From the NCBI GenBank assembly GCA_035539135.1, contig DATLJD010000001.1, positions 1-51,854 on the forward strand: a DNA stretch of 51,854 nucleotides, written 5' to 3'. Shown piece by piece: positions 15,928 to 23,687 of the stretch. The stretch comes from JABFWF01 sp035539135 (GTDB lineage: Bacteria > Pseudomonadota > Gammaproteobacteria > Xanthomonadales > Xanthomonadaceae). The position numbers and the translations under genes are program-made. Each line of letters starts with the position of its first letter. Position 1 is the first letter of the stretch. The notes below the pieces were generated by a model, which saw nothing but the letters and a program-made list of their open reading frames with translations, ran no database searches and was not told the origin of the DNA.

Positions 15928-16260
15928 ATGCGAACCCTTGACCTGCAGGAAGCCGCGCGCTTCCTGCACATGTCGCCCGCCGTGCTGCGCCTGCACGCCC
16001 GCCAAGGTCGGATCAAGGCGGCCAAACCGGGCAAGCGCTGGGTGTTCCTGGAGGACGACCTTGCCGCCTACCTCGACCGGCTCTACGCTGGTCGGTGGCA
16101 AGCGCCGCTAAGTGGCTCCAATCGGGAGAAATCCTTATGGGAGTCTACAAACGCGGAGATGTCTGGTGGGTCGATGTCACCACGCCGAACGGCGAGCGAA
16201 TACGCCGCTCTACTGGGATTGAAGACCGGGCGCTCGCGCAGGAGTACCACGACCGGCTGA
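15928..16260 (+). CDS. helix-turn-helix excisionase-like protein (110 aa)
   Basis: ATG 15928 with GGAGGG upstream. Residues 1-55 (LDLQEAARFLHMSPAVLRLH, then KRWVFLEDDLAAYLDRLY) form a MerR/excisionase-type winged helix found in recombination directionality factors and element regulators. The last 40 residues are of low complexity and are encoded within the overlapping start of the integrase gene (123 bp overlap in another frame), so this tail may be free to vary. Position directly before int supports a role in excision or int control. Confidence 0.8.
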   Translation: MRTLDLQEAARFLHMSPAVLRLHARQGRIKAAKPGKRWVFLEDDLAAYLDRLYAGRWQAPLSGSNREKSLWESTNAEMSGGSMSPRRTASEYAALLGLKTGRSRRSTTTG

Positions 16261-17168
16261 GGGTCAGCCTGTGGGAAGAGCAGCGGCTCGGGGTGAAGCC
16301 CCAGCGGAGTTGGCAGGACGCCGCCGTGCGGTGGGTGAAGGAAACCCGCGACAAGCGATCGCACGGCAAGGACGTGGCACGGTTGCGCTGGTTGGATCGC
16401 TATCTCGGGCGCCTGCTGCTCACGCAGGTGACCCGGGAAGTGATCGACCGGATCGCAGACGCGAAGGCGAAAGAATCCAGCCCGAGCAACGCGAACCGTT
16501 ACCTCGCCCTGATCCGCGCGATCCTGAGGCGCGCACGCGACGAGTGGGAGTGGATCGACAGCATCCCGCACGTCCGGCTGTACCGGGAACCGAAGGGGCG
16601 CATTCGCTTCTTGTCCCCGGAGGAGGCGCGGCGGCTCCTTGCGGAGTTGCCGCCCCACCTTCGCGACATGGCGCAATTCGCACTGGCCACGGGCCTGAGA
16701 CAGCGCAACGTGTCCTTCCTGCGGTGGGAGCAGGTGGACATGGCCCGCCGTGTTGCGTGGATCCATCCAGACGAAGCCAAGGCCGGACGGGCCATTGGCG
16801 TCCCACTCAATGCCTCGGCGCTGGACGTGCTGCGGCAGCGGTTAGGGCAGGACGCCGTGCACGTCTTCACCTATGAAGGGAAGCCCGTCGCGCGGTGTTC
16901 GACCAAGGCATGGAAGAAGGCGGTGGCACGGGCCGGGATCGAGCGGACGTTCCGCTGGCACGACCTGCGGCATACGTGGGCCTCGTGGCACGTGCAGAGC
17001 GGTACGCCGCTGCAGGAGCTGATGGAGCTGGGCAGTTGGGCCAGCTACGAGATGGTCCTGCGCTACGCGCACCTCGCGGCGGATCACCTGCGCGGGGCCG
17101 CGTGTCGGATCGACGGCACACTGGCGTCACAAGCAAAAAGCCCGCAACTGCTGCGGGCTCTTGGGTAA
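16137..17168 (+). CDS. int: tyrosine site-specific integrase of the tRNA-Phe element
   Basis: A 343-aa phage-type integrase. ATG 16137 is preceded by GGGAGAA; the upstream in-frame ATG (16095) has no such site. An N-terminal arm-binding region (MGVYKRGDVWWVDVTTPNG), a SAM-like core-binding domain (residues about 60-150) and the catalytic domain follow: R in ATGLRQRNVSFLRW, HDLRHTWASWH, and the tyrosine in YEMVLRYAHL. The gene points at and ends 34 bp from the tRNA-Phe 3' end, the usual place. Its last codons overlap the hairpin that terminates tRNA-Phe transcription from the other strand. Confidence 0.95.
   Translation: MGVYKRGDVWWVDVTTPNGERIRRSTGIEDRALAQEYHDRLRVSLWEEQRLGVKPQRSWQDAAVRWVKETRDKRSHGKDVARLRWLDRYLGRLLLTQVTREVIDRIADAKAKESSPSNANRYLALIRAILRRARDEWEWIDSIPHVRLYREPKGRIRFLSPEEARRLLAELPPHLRDMAQFALATGLRQRNVSFLRWEQVDMARRVAWIHPDEAKAGRAIGVPLNASALDVLRQRLGQDAVHVFTYEGKPVARCSTKAWKKAVARAGIERTFRWHDLRHTWASWHVQSGTPLQELMELGSWASYEMVLRYAHLAADHLRGAACRIDGTLASQAKSPQLLRALG
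17130..17159 (-). terminator. replacement terminator for tRNA-Phe, inside the end of int
   Basis: On the minus strand the stem AGCCCGCA / TGCGGGCT (17159-17139) is followed by TTTTTGCTT. It lies 43 bp past the tRNA 3' end. It is supplied by the element, since the original terminator is now at 12563-12592. Confidence 0.8.
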
Positions 17169-17200
17169 CGCGATAACGCCTTGAATTTCCTGCGCGCTGC

Positions 17201-17246
17201 ATGGTGGCCGGGGAGGGAATCGAACCCCCGACACGGGGATTTTCAA
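17201..17246 (-). repeat. att site at the tRNA end of the element
   Basis: A 46-bp direct repeat of 12605-12650 within the intact tRNA-Phe gene. It covers the anticodon loop through CCA. Confidence 0.95.
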
Positions 17247-17277
17247 TCCCCTGCTCTACCAACTGAGCTACCCGGCC
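17202..17277 (-). tRNA. tRNA-Phe (GAA)
   Basis: A 76-nt cloverleaf on the minus strand with acceptor stem GGCCGGG/CCCGGCC, D-arm AGCTCAGTTGGTAGAGC, anticodon loop TTGAAAA within GGGGA/TCCCC, T-loop GGTTCGATTCC and encoded CCA. The GAA anticodon reads Phe. The gene remains whole because the element restored its 3' half. Confidence 0.98.
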
Positions 17278-17302
17278 ACGTGGTGCTGCTCAAGAGGGCG
17301 CG

Positions 17303-17331
17303 ATGATACGGATGCGGGCGCGCGGCGGCAA
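17303..17331 (-). promoter_or_regulatory. tRNA-Phe promoter
   Basis: On the minus strand TTGCCG (17331-17326) and TATCAT (17308-17303) are spaced 17 bp apart, about 25 bp before the tRNA 5' end. This fits a sigma-70 promoter. Confidence 0.75.
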
Positions 17332-17423
17332 GCCGGACGATGGCTGAACGCGACGGCGTGGGGCTGCGCCGCGGCCCCGGCGAGCGGCGCATCATGGGCC
17401 GTCGCCGGAACGGGAGGTCTGCG

Positions 17424-17867
17424 ATGAAACGCATCTCGCTGTCCTGTCTTGCCGCCGCGGGCATCGCGCTCGCGCTGGGCGCCTGCGCCAGCGGGCGGGA
17501 GCTGGAGACCAACCAGAAGCTGGCGCTGTACCGCGCCAACGCCGGGGAGCCGGTGTCGGCGTTCCGCTACCTCGGGCGCATGGACCGGTGGGAGTCGCTG
17601 GGCGACCGCGCGCTGGCGGTGTGGACGCGCCCGCGCGAGGCCTGGCTGCTCGAGCTCGGGGCGCCGTGCCCCGGGCTGAACTTCGCCATCGCGATCGGGC
17701 TCACCTCGCACACCGGGCAGGTGTCGGCGCGCTTCGACGACGTGCTGGTGCCGGACGCCACGCCGAACGTGCCGTGCCGGATCCAGACGATCCGCCCGCT
17801 CGACGTGGACGCGCTGCGCGCCGCCGGCCAGGACCGGCGCGCGGCAGATCAGCCCTCGGGCACGTAG
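17424..17867 (+). CDS. DUF6491 family lipoprotein (147 aa)
   Basis: ATG 17424 follows a strong GGGAGG site. A lipoprotein signal (MKRISLSCLAAAGIALALGA then Cys in LGAC, residues 18-21) directs it to the cell envelope. The mature part has the features of the xanthomonad DUF6491 family: FRYLGRMDRWESLGD, VWTRPREAWLLEL, a conserved Cys pair region and a final CRIQTIRPLD. Function is unknown. It is convergent with yggX and overlaps it by 19 bp. Confidence 0.85.
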   Translation: MKRISLSCLAAAGIALALGACASGRELETNQKLALYRANAGEPVSAFRYLGRMDRWESLGDRALAVWTRPREAWLLELGAPCPGLNFAIAIGLTSHTGQVSARFDDVLVPDATPNVPCRIQTIRPLDVDALRAAGQDRRAADQPSGT

Positions 17868-18118
17868 CCCGCGGGGCGCTCGGCGCCGCCGCCGAACAGG
17901 AACTTCTCCATCTCGCCTTCGAGGAAGGCGCGGTGCTTCGGGTCGAGCGGCGACAGCCGGTTCTCGTTGATCAGCATGGTCTGGTGCGCGAGCCAGGCCT
18001 GCCAGGCGGCCTTGCCGACGTGCTCGAACACGCGCTTGCCGAGTGGCCCGGGCCAGGGCACGAAGTCCAGGCCCTCGGTCTCGCGCTTCTCGTATTCGCA
18101 GTAGACGCTGCGCGCCAT
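17849..18118 (-). CDS. yggX: probable Fe(2+)-trafficking protein YggX
   Basis: An 89-aa protein with the family signature MARSVYCEYEKRETEGLDF and PGPLGKRVFEHVGK, including the conserved Cys near residue 7. In enterics YggX protects Fe-S clusters and buffers labile iron. It starts 1 bp after mutY ends, an arrangement conserved with E. coli mutY-yggX, where the Fe-S enzyme MutY is its neighbour. Length is normal. Confidence 0.96.
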   Translation of the reverse strand: MARSVYCEYEKRETEGLDFVPWPGPLGKRVFEHVGKAAWQAWLAHQTMLINENRLSPLDPKHRAFLEGEMEKFLFGGGAERPAGYVPEG

Positions 18119-18119
18119 C

Positions 18120-19178
18120 TCAGTCCTCCAGGAGCTTGCGGATCGGCGCCGGGATGCCGAGCGTCTCGAGGTCCGCGCGCGCGATCCAGCGCAGGTCGCC
18201 ATTGTCCGCCACCCGCGCGCGCAGGGCCACGCCGCGCCAGTGCAGCGGTTGCAGTTCCAGCCGGTAATGGGTGAAGGCGTGCGCGATCGGGCCGAGCGGC
18301 GCGCCATGGTCGTAGCCGCCGGCGACGTGGCGTTCGAACCAGTCGCGCGCGCCGACGTGGTCCGGCGCCTCCGGCAGCGACCACAGCCGCGCCCACACGC
18401 CGCTTTCCGGCCGCCGCTGCAGCAGCACGCGGCCGGCGGCGTCCTCCAGCAGCAGCACCAGCGCGTGGCGCTCGGGCAGCGGCTTGCCGGGCTTGGGCGT
18501 CGGCAACTCGGCGACGCGGCCAGTGCGCAGCGCGACGCAACCGTCCTGCAGCGGGCAGACCACGCAGGCGGGATCGGCGCGGGTGCACAGGGTCGCGCCG
18601 AAATCCATCTGCGCCTGGGTGTAGTCGGCCAGCCGCGCGTGCGGCAGGTGCGCCTGCGCGAACTCCCACAACCGGCGCTCGACCGCGGGCAGCCCGGGCC
18701 AGCCGGCGACGCCGTGCCAGCGCGTGAGCACGCGCTTGACGTTGCCGTCCAGGATCGGCGCGCGCTCGCCCCAGGCCTGGGCGAGGATCGCGCCGGCGGT
18801 GCTGCGGCCGATGCCGGGCAGGGCGGTCAGCGCGTCGAGGTCGCGCGGCAGCTCCCCGCCGTGGCGCTCCACGCACAGTCGCGCCGCCGCGTGCAGGTTG
18901 CGCGCGCGGGCGTAGTAGCCCAGGCCCGACCACAACGCGAGCACGTCGTCGATCGGCGCGGCCGCGAGCGCGCGCAGGTCCGGCAGCGCGTCCATGAAGC
19001 GCGCGAAATAGGGCACGACGACGCCGACCTGGGTCTGCTGCAGCATGATTTCCGACACCCACACCCGGTACGGCGTGCGCGGGTGCTGCCACGGCAGGTT
19101 GTGGCGGCCGCAGCGGTCGAACCACTGCAGCAGGCGCGCGGCGAATTGATCCTGCGCGGCCTGGGTTTCAGCGTTCAT
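18120..19178 (-). CDS. mutY: A/G-specific adenine glycosylase MutY
   Basis: A 352-aa repair enzyme removing A opposite 8-oxoG. The N-terminal glycosylase has SEIMLQQTQV with the catalytic Glu, helix-hairpin-helix LPGIGRSTAGAIL (residues about 121-133) and the catalytic Asp in ILDGNVKRVL. The [4Fe-4S] ligands are in CTRADPACVVCPLQDGC. A NUDIX-like C-terminal domain that reads 8-oxoG follows from about 230. It overlaps the end of the upstream AsmA-like gene by 11 bp and yggX follows immediately, so the three are likely one operon. Confidence 0.97.
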   Translation of the reverse strand: MNAETQAAQDQFAARLLQWFDRCGRHNLPWQHPRTPYRVWVSEIMLQQTQVGVVVPYFARFMDALPDLRALAAAPIDDVLALWSGLGYYARARNLHAAARLCVERHGGELPRDLDALTALPGIGRSTAGAILAQAWGERAPILDGNVKRVLTRWHGVAGWPGLPAVERRLWEFAQAHLPHARLADYTQAQMDFGATLCTRADPACVVCPLQDGCVALRTGRVAELPTPKPGKPLPERHALVLLLEDAAGRVLLQRRPESGVWARLWSLPEAPDHVGARDWFERHVAGGYDHGAPLGPIAHAFTHYRLELQPLHWRGVALRARVADNGDLRWIARADLETLGIPAPIRKLLED

Positions 19179-20415
19179 CGGTCGGAGCGATCGCGTCGTC
19201 GTCGACGCTGATCTCGACGCCTTGCAGGCGCGCGCCGGCGATGTCGAGCTGCGGCGTCGTCAGCGTGCCATCCAGTGGCGGCAGCGGGTTGCCGGTGTCG
19301 AACCCGTCGATCCAGTCCATCACCGCGGGCAGGCGGAAGCGGCCGTCGAAGCGGGTGGCGTCACGCGCGAGCTGCAGCCGTGCGATGTCGGCGAAGTCCG
19401 GCTTGCCGGCGTAATCCAGCGCGAAAGGCAGCGGCGCGGTGGACGCGTCCAGCGGCGCCGGCAGCGCGGGCCAGGCCCGCGGCCATGCGGCAAGGCGGCC
19501 GCGCAGCTGCAAGTCCAGCCGCTGCGTCCAGGCAATCCGCCCACGCGCCTGCAATTGCGGCACCAGGCTGGCGTCCGCCGCCGCGCCGCGGCCGTGCAAC
19601 ACCAGCGTCGTTGGCGCCAGCGCGACACCGGCGTCGCCGAAGCGCAGCGGCCCGAGCGCGCCGAGCGCGAACGGCACCTTGGTTTCGCCCGTCTCGTAGG
19701 TCGCGGCGATGCCCGCGCGCAGCGGCGCGATGGCGAGCGCGGGCTCGATCCGCACCGGGCCGGACAGCAGCACGCGCGCGGGGAGGCGCCAGTCCTGGCC
19801 GTGTTCGACGGCGACGCGGCCGGCGATGCCGAGCCCGCTCGCGCGTCCGTCCAGCAGCGCGTCCACCCGGCCGAGGGCGAGGGCGACGTCCACCGGCATC
19901 GACAGCGGCGGGGCGACATAGCGCGCGCGCAATTGCGCGCGCAGCGGCACATCGGGATGGAAGCTGCGCGTCTTAAACGCAATCCCGTCGACCCGCCAGC
20001 CCGCGCCCTGGACCACGCCATCGCGTACGCGCAGGCCTTCGCGCAGGCTGGGCAGGCGCGTTTCCGCCGACGGCGGGCGCGTCGCCAGCCAGTGCTGCAG
20101 CGCCGGCAGGTCGAGCACCGGCGCATCCAGTTCCAGCCGGGTCGCGTCCAGCACCGCGCCGCGCGCGCGCAGGGTCGACCACGGCACCGCGACGTAGACG
20201 CGATCGGCCCGTAGCAGCGGCGTCGTCGCGCCGGGCTCGCGCGCGACCAGGTCGCGCAGTTCCAGCATCGGCGTGCCGCGCAGGCGGTAGGCGTTGTGGC
20301 CGGTGGCGGTGATCTCCAGCCCGAGCGCGGCGCCGACCCGGTCCAGCAGCAACGCGGTCGCGCGTTGCGGCCGCGACAGGATCAGCAGCGCGAGCAGCAG
20401 CAGCGCGGCCAGCAC
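19168..20415 (-). CDS. AsmA-like membrane-anchored protein (about 415 aa or more)
   Basis: An N-terminal membrane anchor is followed by a long beta-rich domain with repeated LELDAPVLDLPAL-like strands, resembling periplasmic AsmA-family proteins that span or modify the envelope. The assignment is by architecture only. The start is uncertain. GTG at 20415 cuts into the hydrophobic anchor (ALLLLALLILS), while the frame stays open upstream and would add a basic segment and seven more hydrophobic residues, but no ATG, GTG or TTG exists there before ftsY ends at 20507. A rare ATC (20499) or CTG start is possible. It lies between ftsY and mutY, all leftward. Confidence 0.75.
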   Translation of the reverse strand: MLAALLLLALLILSRPQRATALLLDRVGAALGLEITATGHNAYRLRGTPMLELRDLVAREPGATTPLLRADRVYVAVPWSTLRARGAVLDATRLELDAPVLDLPALQHWLATRPPSAETRLPSLREGLRVRDGVVQGAGWRVDGIAFKTRSFHPDVPLRAQLRARYVAPPLSMPVDVALALGRVDALLDGRASGLGIAGRVAVEHGQDWRLPARVLLSGPVRIEPALAIAPLRAGIAATYETGETKVPFALGALGPLRFGDAGVALAPTTLVLHGRGAAADASLVPQLQARGRIAWTQRLDLQLRGRLAAWPRAWPALPAPLDASTAPLPFALDYAGKPDFADIARLQLARDATRFDGRFRLPAVMDWIDGFDTGNPLPPLDGTLTTPQLDIAGARLQGVEISVDDDAIAPTDER

Positions 20416-20506
20416 CGCCAGCGCGAGGAGGACGCGCAGCCCGCGCCGGCGCCAGGTCCCGCGCGGCGGCCGTGCGTCGGCGGAAGGCAGGGAAGCGATG
20501 GCGCCC

Positions 20507-21688
20507 TCAGCCGCCGAGCGACTCGGGCAACAGCGCGTCCACGAAGGCCTCCGCGTCGAACACGCGCAGGTCCTCCGGGCGCTCGCCGATGCCGGCGAAA
20601 CGGATCGGGATGCCGAACTCGCGCGCCAGCGCGAACACCACGCCGCCCTTGGCGGTGCCGTCGAGCTTGGTCACCACCAGCCCGGTCACGCCGACCGCGG
20701 CGTTGAACTGGCGCAGCTGCGACAGCGCGTTCTGGCCGGTGGTCCCGTCGATCACCATCAGCACCTCGTGCGGCGCGGCCGGGTCGAGCTTGCCGAGCAC
20801 GCGCTTGATCTTGCCGAGCTCGGCCATCAGCCCCTGCTGGGTGTGCAGGCGGCCGGCGGTGTCGGCGATCAGCACCTGGGTGTTGCGCGCCTTCGCCGCC
20901 TGCAGCGCGTCGAACGCGACCGACGCGGCATCCGCGTCCTGTCCCTGTGCGACCACCGGCACGCCGTTGCGCTCGCCCCAAGCCTGCAGCTGCGCGACCG
21001 CGGCCGCGCGGAAGGTGTCGCCCGCGGCCAGCATCAGGGTGCGGCCCTCGTCCTTGAAGCGGCGCGCGAGCTTGCCGATCGTGGTGGTCTTGCCGACGCC
21101 GTTGACGCCGACCGTGAGAAGGACGAAGGGGCGCGCCGCGCCGTCGATGGCGAGCGGCCGCGCGACCGGCCGCAGCAGCGCGATGAGGTCCGCGCGCAGC
21201 GCGGCGAGCAGCGCGCCGGCGTCGGCGAACTCGCGCGCCTTCATCCGCTTGCGCAGGTCCTCGACCAGGTCGGTGGTGGCGCTGACGCCGACGTCGGCGG
21301 TCAGCAGCGCGGTCTCGATCTCGTCGAGCAGGTCGTCGTCCAGGCGCGGGTTGCGCGAGAACAGTCCGCCGAGGCTGCGCGCGAACATGCTGCCGCGCAG
21401 GCGTTCGCGCCAGCCGGACTTGCCGGGCGCAGCGGCGGGGGCCTCGGCCTGCGGGCGCTCGGCGACCGGCGGGGACGCGGCGGGAACGGCGGCGACCGGC
21501 GCCCCGGATGCCGCGGCATCGGCGCCGGTGTCCTTGGGGGGCGCGATTTCGCGCGGGGGTTCGGCGGGCGTAGCCGGTGCGGTCGGGAAGGCCGCCGCCA
21601 GCTCCTCGACGCTGTAGCGCGCGGTGGCGGGGGGAGCATCCACGTTTGCCGCCGGATCCGGCTTCTTGCGGCGGAAGAAACTCACCAT
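20507..21688 (-). CDS. ftsY: signal recognition particle receptor FtsY
   Basis: A 393-aa SRP-receptor GTPase that docks ribosome-SRP complexes at the inner membrane. The N-terminal A domain is long and Ala/Pro-rich (residues about 15-95), as in xanthomonads. The NG domain has LTADVGVSATTDLV, G1 GVNGVGKTTTIGKLA (near 196), AAGDTFRAAAVAQL, DTAGRLHTQ (near 277) and TKLDGTAKGG (near 342). ATG 21688 gives MVSFFRRKKPD, the usual start; an in-frame ATG at 21718 is an alternative. It is divergent from rsmD with only 57 bp between. Confidence 0.97.
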   Translation of the reverse strand: MVSFFRRKKPDPAANVDAPPATARYSVEELAAAFPTAPATPAEPPREIAPPKDTGADAAASGAPVAAVPAASPPVAERPQAEAPAAAPGKSGWRERLRGSMFARSLGGLFSRNPRLDDDLLDEIETALLTADVGVSATTDLVEDLRKRMKAREFADAGALLAALRADLIALLRPVARPLAIDGAARPFVLLTVGVNGVGKTTTIGKLARRFKDEGRTLMLAAGDTFRAAAVAQLQAWGERNGVPVVAQGQDADAASVAFDALQAAKARNTQVLIADTAGRLHTQQGLMAELGKIKRVLGKLDPAAPHEVLMVIDGTTGQNALSQLRQFNAAVGVTGLVVTKLDGTAKGGVVFALAREFGIPIRFAGIGERPEDLRVFDAEAFVDALLPESLGG

Positions 21689-21745
21689 CGTCGGGTCATC
21701 GCGCAGAATGGCGCGCATGGTAGCACCCACCCCAGGGCGGTCCCG

Positions 21746-22372
21746 GTGAGCGCGCGCTGTCCGCGCGGCGGCGGCACGGTGCGCATCGTCGGCGGCGCAT
21801 GGCGCGGCACGCGCCTGCCGGTGTCCGACGCGCCCGGCCTGCGCCCGACCTCCGACCGCGTGCGCGAAACCCTGTTCAACTGGCTGCAGTTCCGCCTGCC
21901 CGGTGCGCGCGTGCTGGACCTGTTCGCCGGCAGCGGGGCGCTCGGGCTGGAGGCGCTGTCGCGCGGCGCGCGCGAGGCGGTGCTGGTGGAGCGCGACCCG
22001 CGCCTGGCGCAGATGCTGCGCGCCAGCGTCGCCCGGCTGGCGGCGGGCGACCGCGCGCAGGTCGTGCAGGCCGACGCGCTGGCCTGGCTGCGCGCGCCGC
22101 TGCATGGGCGCTTCGACGTGGTCTTCCTGGATCCGCCGTTCGCGGCCGGCCTGTGGGAAAGTGCGTTCGCGCTGCTGCCGCCGTGGCTGGCGGAAGACGC
22201 CTGGCTGTACGTCGAGGCCCCGCTGGACGCCGCGCCGTCCGCCCCCGACGGCTGGATGCCGCACCGCGAGGGCCGCACCCGCGAGGTGCGCTACACGCTG
22301 CTGCGCCGCGCGCCGGGGCCGGCTGCTACACTGGCCGCAGGTTCCACGGCCGACGACCCAACGACGCAATGA
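21746..22372 (+). CDS. rsmD: 16S rRNA (guanine966-N2)-methyltransferase RsmD
   Basis: A 208-aa SAM-dependent enzyme. It shows VRIVGGAWRGTRLP, RPTSDRVRETLFNWL, the SAM motif VLDLFAGSGALGLEALSRGA and the catalytic FLDPPF. GTG 21746 is the longest plausible start; a GTG at about 21779 would also keep the whole domain. The C-terminal end beyond RRAPGPA is unstructured. The stop overlaps the coaD start (ATGA), and the rsmD-coaD pair is conserved in many bacteria. Confidence 0.95.
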   Translation: MSARCPRGGGTVRIVGGAWRGTRLPVSDAPGLRPTSDRVRETLFNWLQFRLPGARVLDLFAGSGALGLEALSRGAREAVLVERDPRLAQMLRASVARLAAGDRAQVVQADALAWLRAPLHGRFDVVFLDPPFAAGLWESAFALLPPWLAEDAWLYVEAPLDAAPSAPDGWMPHREGRTREVRYTLLRRAPGPAATLAAGSTADDPTTQ

Positions 22373-22872
22373 GCGTGCTCCGCACCCGCATCGCGGTCTA
22401 TCCCGGCACGTTCGACCCGGTCACCAACGGGCACGTGGACCTGGTCGGCCGCGCCGCGCCGCTGTTCGAGCGACTGGTGGTCGGCGTGGCCGAAAGCCCG
22501 GCCAAGGGCCCGGCGCTGCCGCTGGAGTTGCGCGTGTCGCTGGCGCGCGAGGCGCTGTCGCAGTTTTCGAACGTGGAAGTGCGCGGCTTCGACGGCCTGC
22601 TCGCCGACTTCGTGCGCAGCCTCGGCGCCGGCGTGCTGCTGCGCGGGCTGCGCGCGGTGTCCGACTTCGAATACGAATTCCAGATGGCGAGCATGAACCG
22701 CCACCTGATCCCGGAGGTGGAGACCCTGTTCCTCACCCCGGCCGAGCAATACGGGTTCATTTCGTCCTCGCTGGTGCGCGAGATCTCGCGCCTGGGCGGG
22801 GACGTGTCGGCCTTCGTGCCGCCTGCGGTGGCGCAGGCGCTCCGGGTCGAGCACAAGCGGCACGTCGCCTGA
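22369..22872 (+). CDS. coaD: phosphopantetheine adenylyltransferase CoaD
   Basis: A 167-aa hexameric enzyme making dephospho-CoA. It has the nucleotidyltransferase motif YPGTFDPVTNGHVDLVGRA with the T/HxGH-type site, GVLLRGLRAVSDFEYEFQMA, and ISSSLVREISRLGGDVS near the end. The length is typical. It starts inside the rsmD stop codon. Confidence 0.97.
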   Translation: MSVLRTRIAVYPGTFDPVTNGHVDLVGRAAPLFERLVVGVAESPAKGPALPLELRVSLAREALSQFSNVEVRGFDGLLADFVRSLGAGVLLRGLRAVSDFEYEFQMASMNRHLIPEVETLFLTPAEQYGFISSSLVREISRLGGDVSAFVPPAVAQALRVEHKRHVA

Positions 22873-23027
22873 CGGCGGGTCGCGGGGAATTGGGTGCGCC
22901 AGGGATCGGCGTGCCTGGCGGGCGCGCCTTGCGGCGCGCGCGTCGTCGCGGCGGCGGGGAACCGCTCGCCGGTGTTCCGGCCGGCCCGGGTGGGCTGGCC
23001 GCTTTCAACCTATCGGGGGAATGCGCA

Positions 23028-23516
23028 ATGAAGATCCTGTCCCGCCTGATGCTGGCCGCCTGCCTCGTGCTGCCGCTCGCCGCCTGCAAGAAGGACGAGG
23101 GGCCCAAGGAAGCGGTCCAGGCGCCGATGGCCGCGCCCGCCGACGAGAACGTGGACGCCTGGCGCGCCTACGTGCAGGACGTCGTGCCGCGCCACATGGA
23201 AGGCGTCACCAACTCGCCCTACGTGTACTTCCTGCCCGGGGAGAGCGCGCCGGACTTCGCCGACCAGGCCCTGCGCATGGGCGACAAGATCAAGGCCGAC
23301 GTCAGCCGCGGCATCGTCGCCGGCAACATGCTCGCCTACGCCTCGCCGGCCTCGGCGAAGATGGCCGACATGATCATCGCCGCCTTCCAGCCGGTGCCGC
23401 CGGCGTCGATGAAGGGCGTCAAGGTGCTCTTCATCGGCCAGGCCGCGGACAACGAGCGGGTCAAGGCCGCGGTCGAGCCGGCCGGCGTGAACTACGTCTT
23501 CGTCGAGGCGAAGTAA
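23028..23516 (+). CDS. lipoprotein of unknown function (162 aa)
   Basis: ATG 23028 lies 10 bp after a GGGGGAA site. The signal MKILSRLMLAACLVLPLAAC has a lipobox LAAC, so the mature protein begins at Cys20 and is lipid-anchored. The mature domain contains WRAYVQDVVPRHMEGV, PYVYFLPG, and ends VKAAVEPAGVNYVFVEAK. Function is unknown; I recognise no named family. It stands between coaD and the ferredoxin gene with a palindromic repeat after it. Confidence 0.85.
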   Translation: MKILSRLMLAACLVLPLAACKKDEGPKEAVQAPMAAPADENVDAWRAYVQDVVPRHMEGVTNSPYVYFLPGESAPDFADQALRMGDKIKADVSRGIVAGNMLAYASPASAKMADMIIAAFQPVPPASMKGVKVLFIGQAADNERVKAAVEPAGVNYVFVEAK

Positions 23517-23533
23517 GCGCCGGGGGCTCCTCT

Positions 23534-23557
23534 CCCTCTCCCGCTTGCGGGAGAGGG
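23534..23557. repeat. palindromic repeat unit
   Basis: CCCTCTCCCGC TT GCGGGAGAGGG, followed by CCGGGGTGAGGG. Intergenic member of the dispersed family. Confidence 0.92.
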
Positions 23558-23687
23558 CCGGGGTGAGGGCAGCGCGGCGCCTCGCGCCGCGCCCGCGACG
23601 CACCGTTCCGCCCAGGTTCCGGCCCCCGCCGCGCGGTGGGAGTAAAGTGGCGGCCTGCCGCGCATCGCGCGCGCCCGCATTCCGAAG

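Larger units (their letters stand above)
12605..17246. mobile_element. 4.6-kb integrative element in tRNA-Phe
   Basis: Bounded by 46-bp direct repeats of the tRNA-Phe 3' end. Gene order from the far end: 320-aa protein, four-helix membrane protein, replication-initiator-like protein, HTH excisionase-like protein, tyrosine integrase next to the intact tRNA. All genes read toward the tRNA. The first two genes are visibly richer in A+T than the rest of the window, while rep, xis and int are GC-rich. This suggests that the cargo was acquired separately from the mobility core. No capsid, relaxase or conjugation genes are present, so movement would need a helper or passive transfer. Confidence 0.93.
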
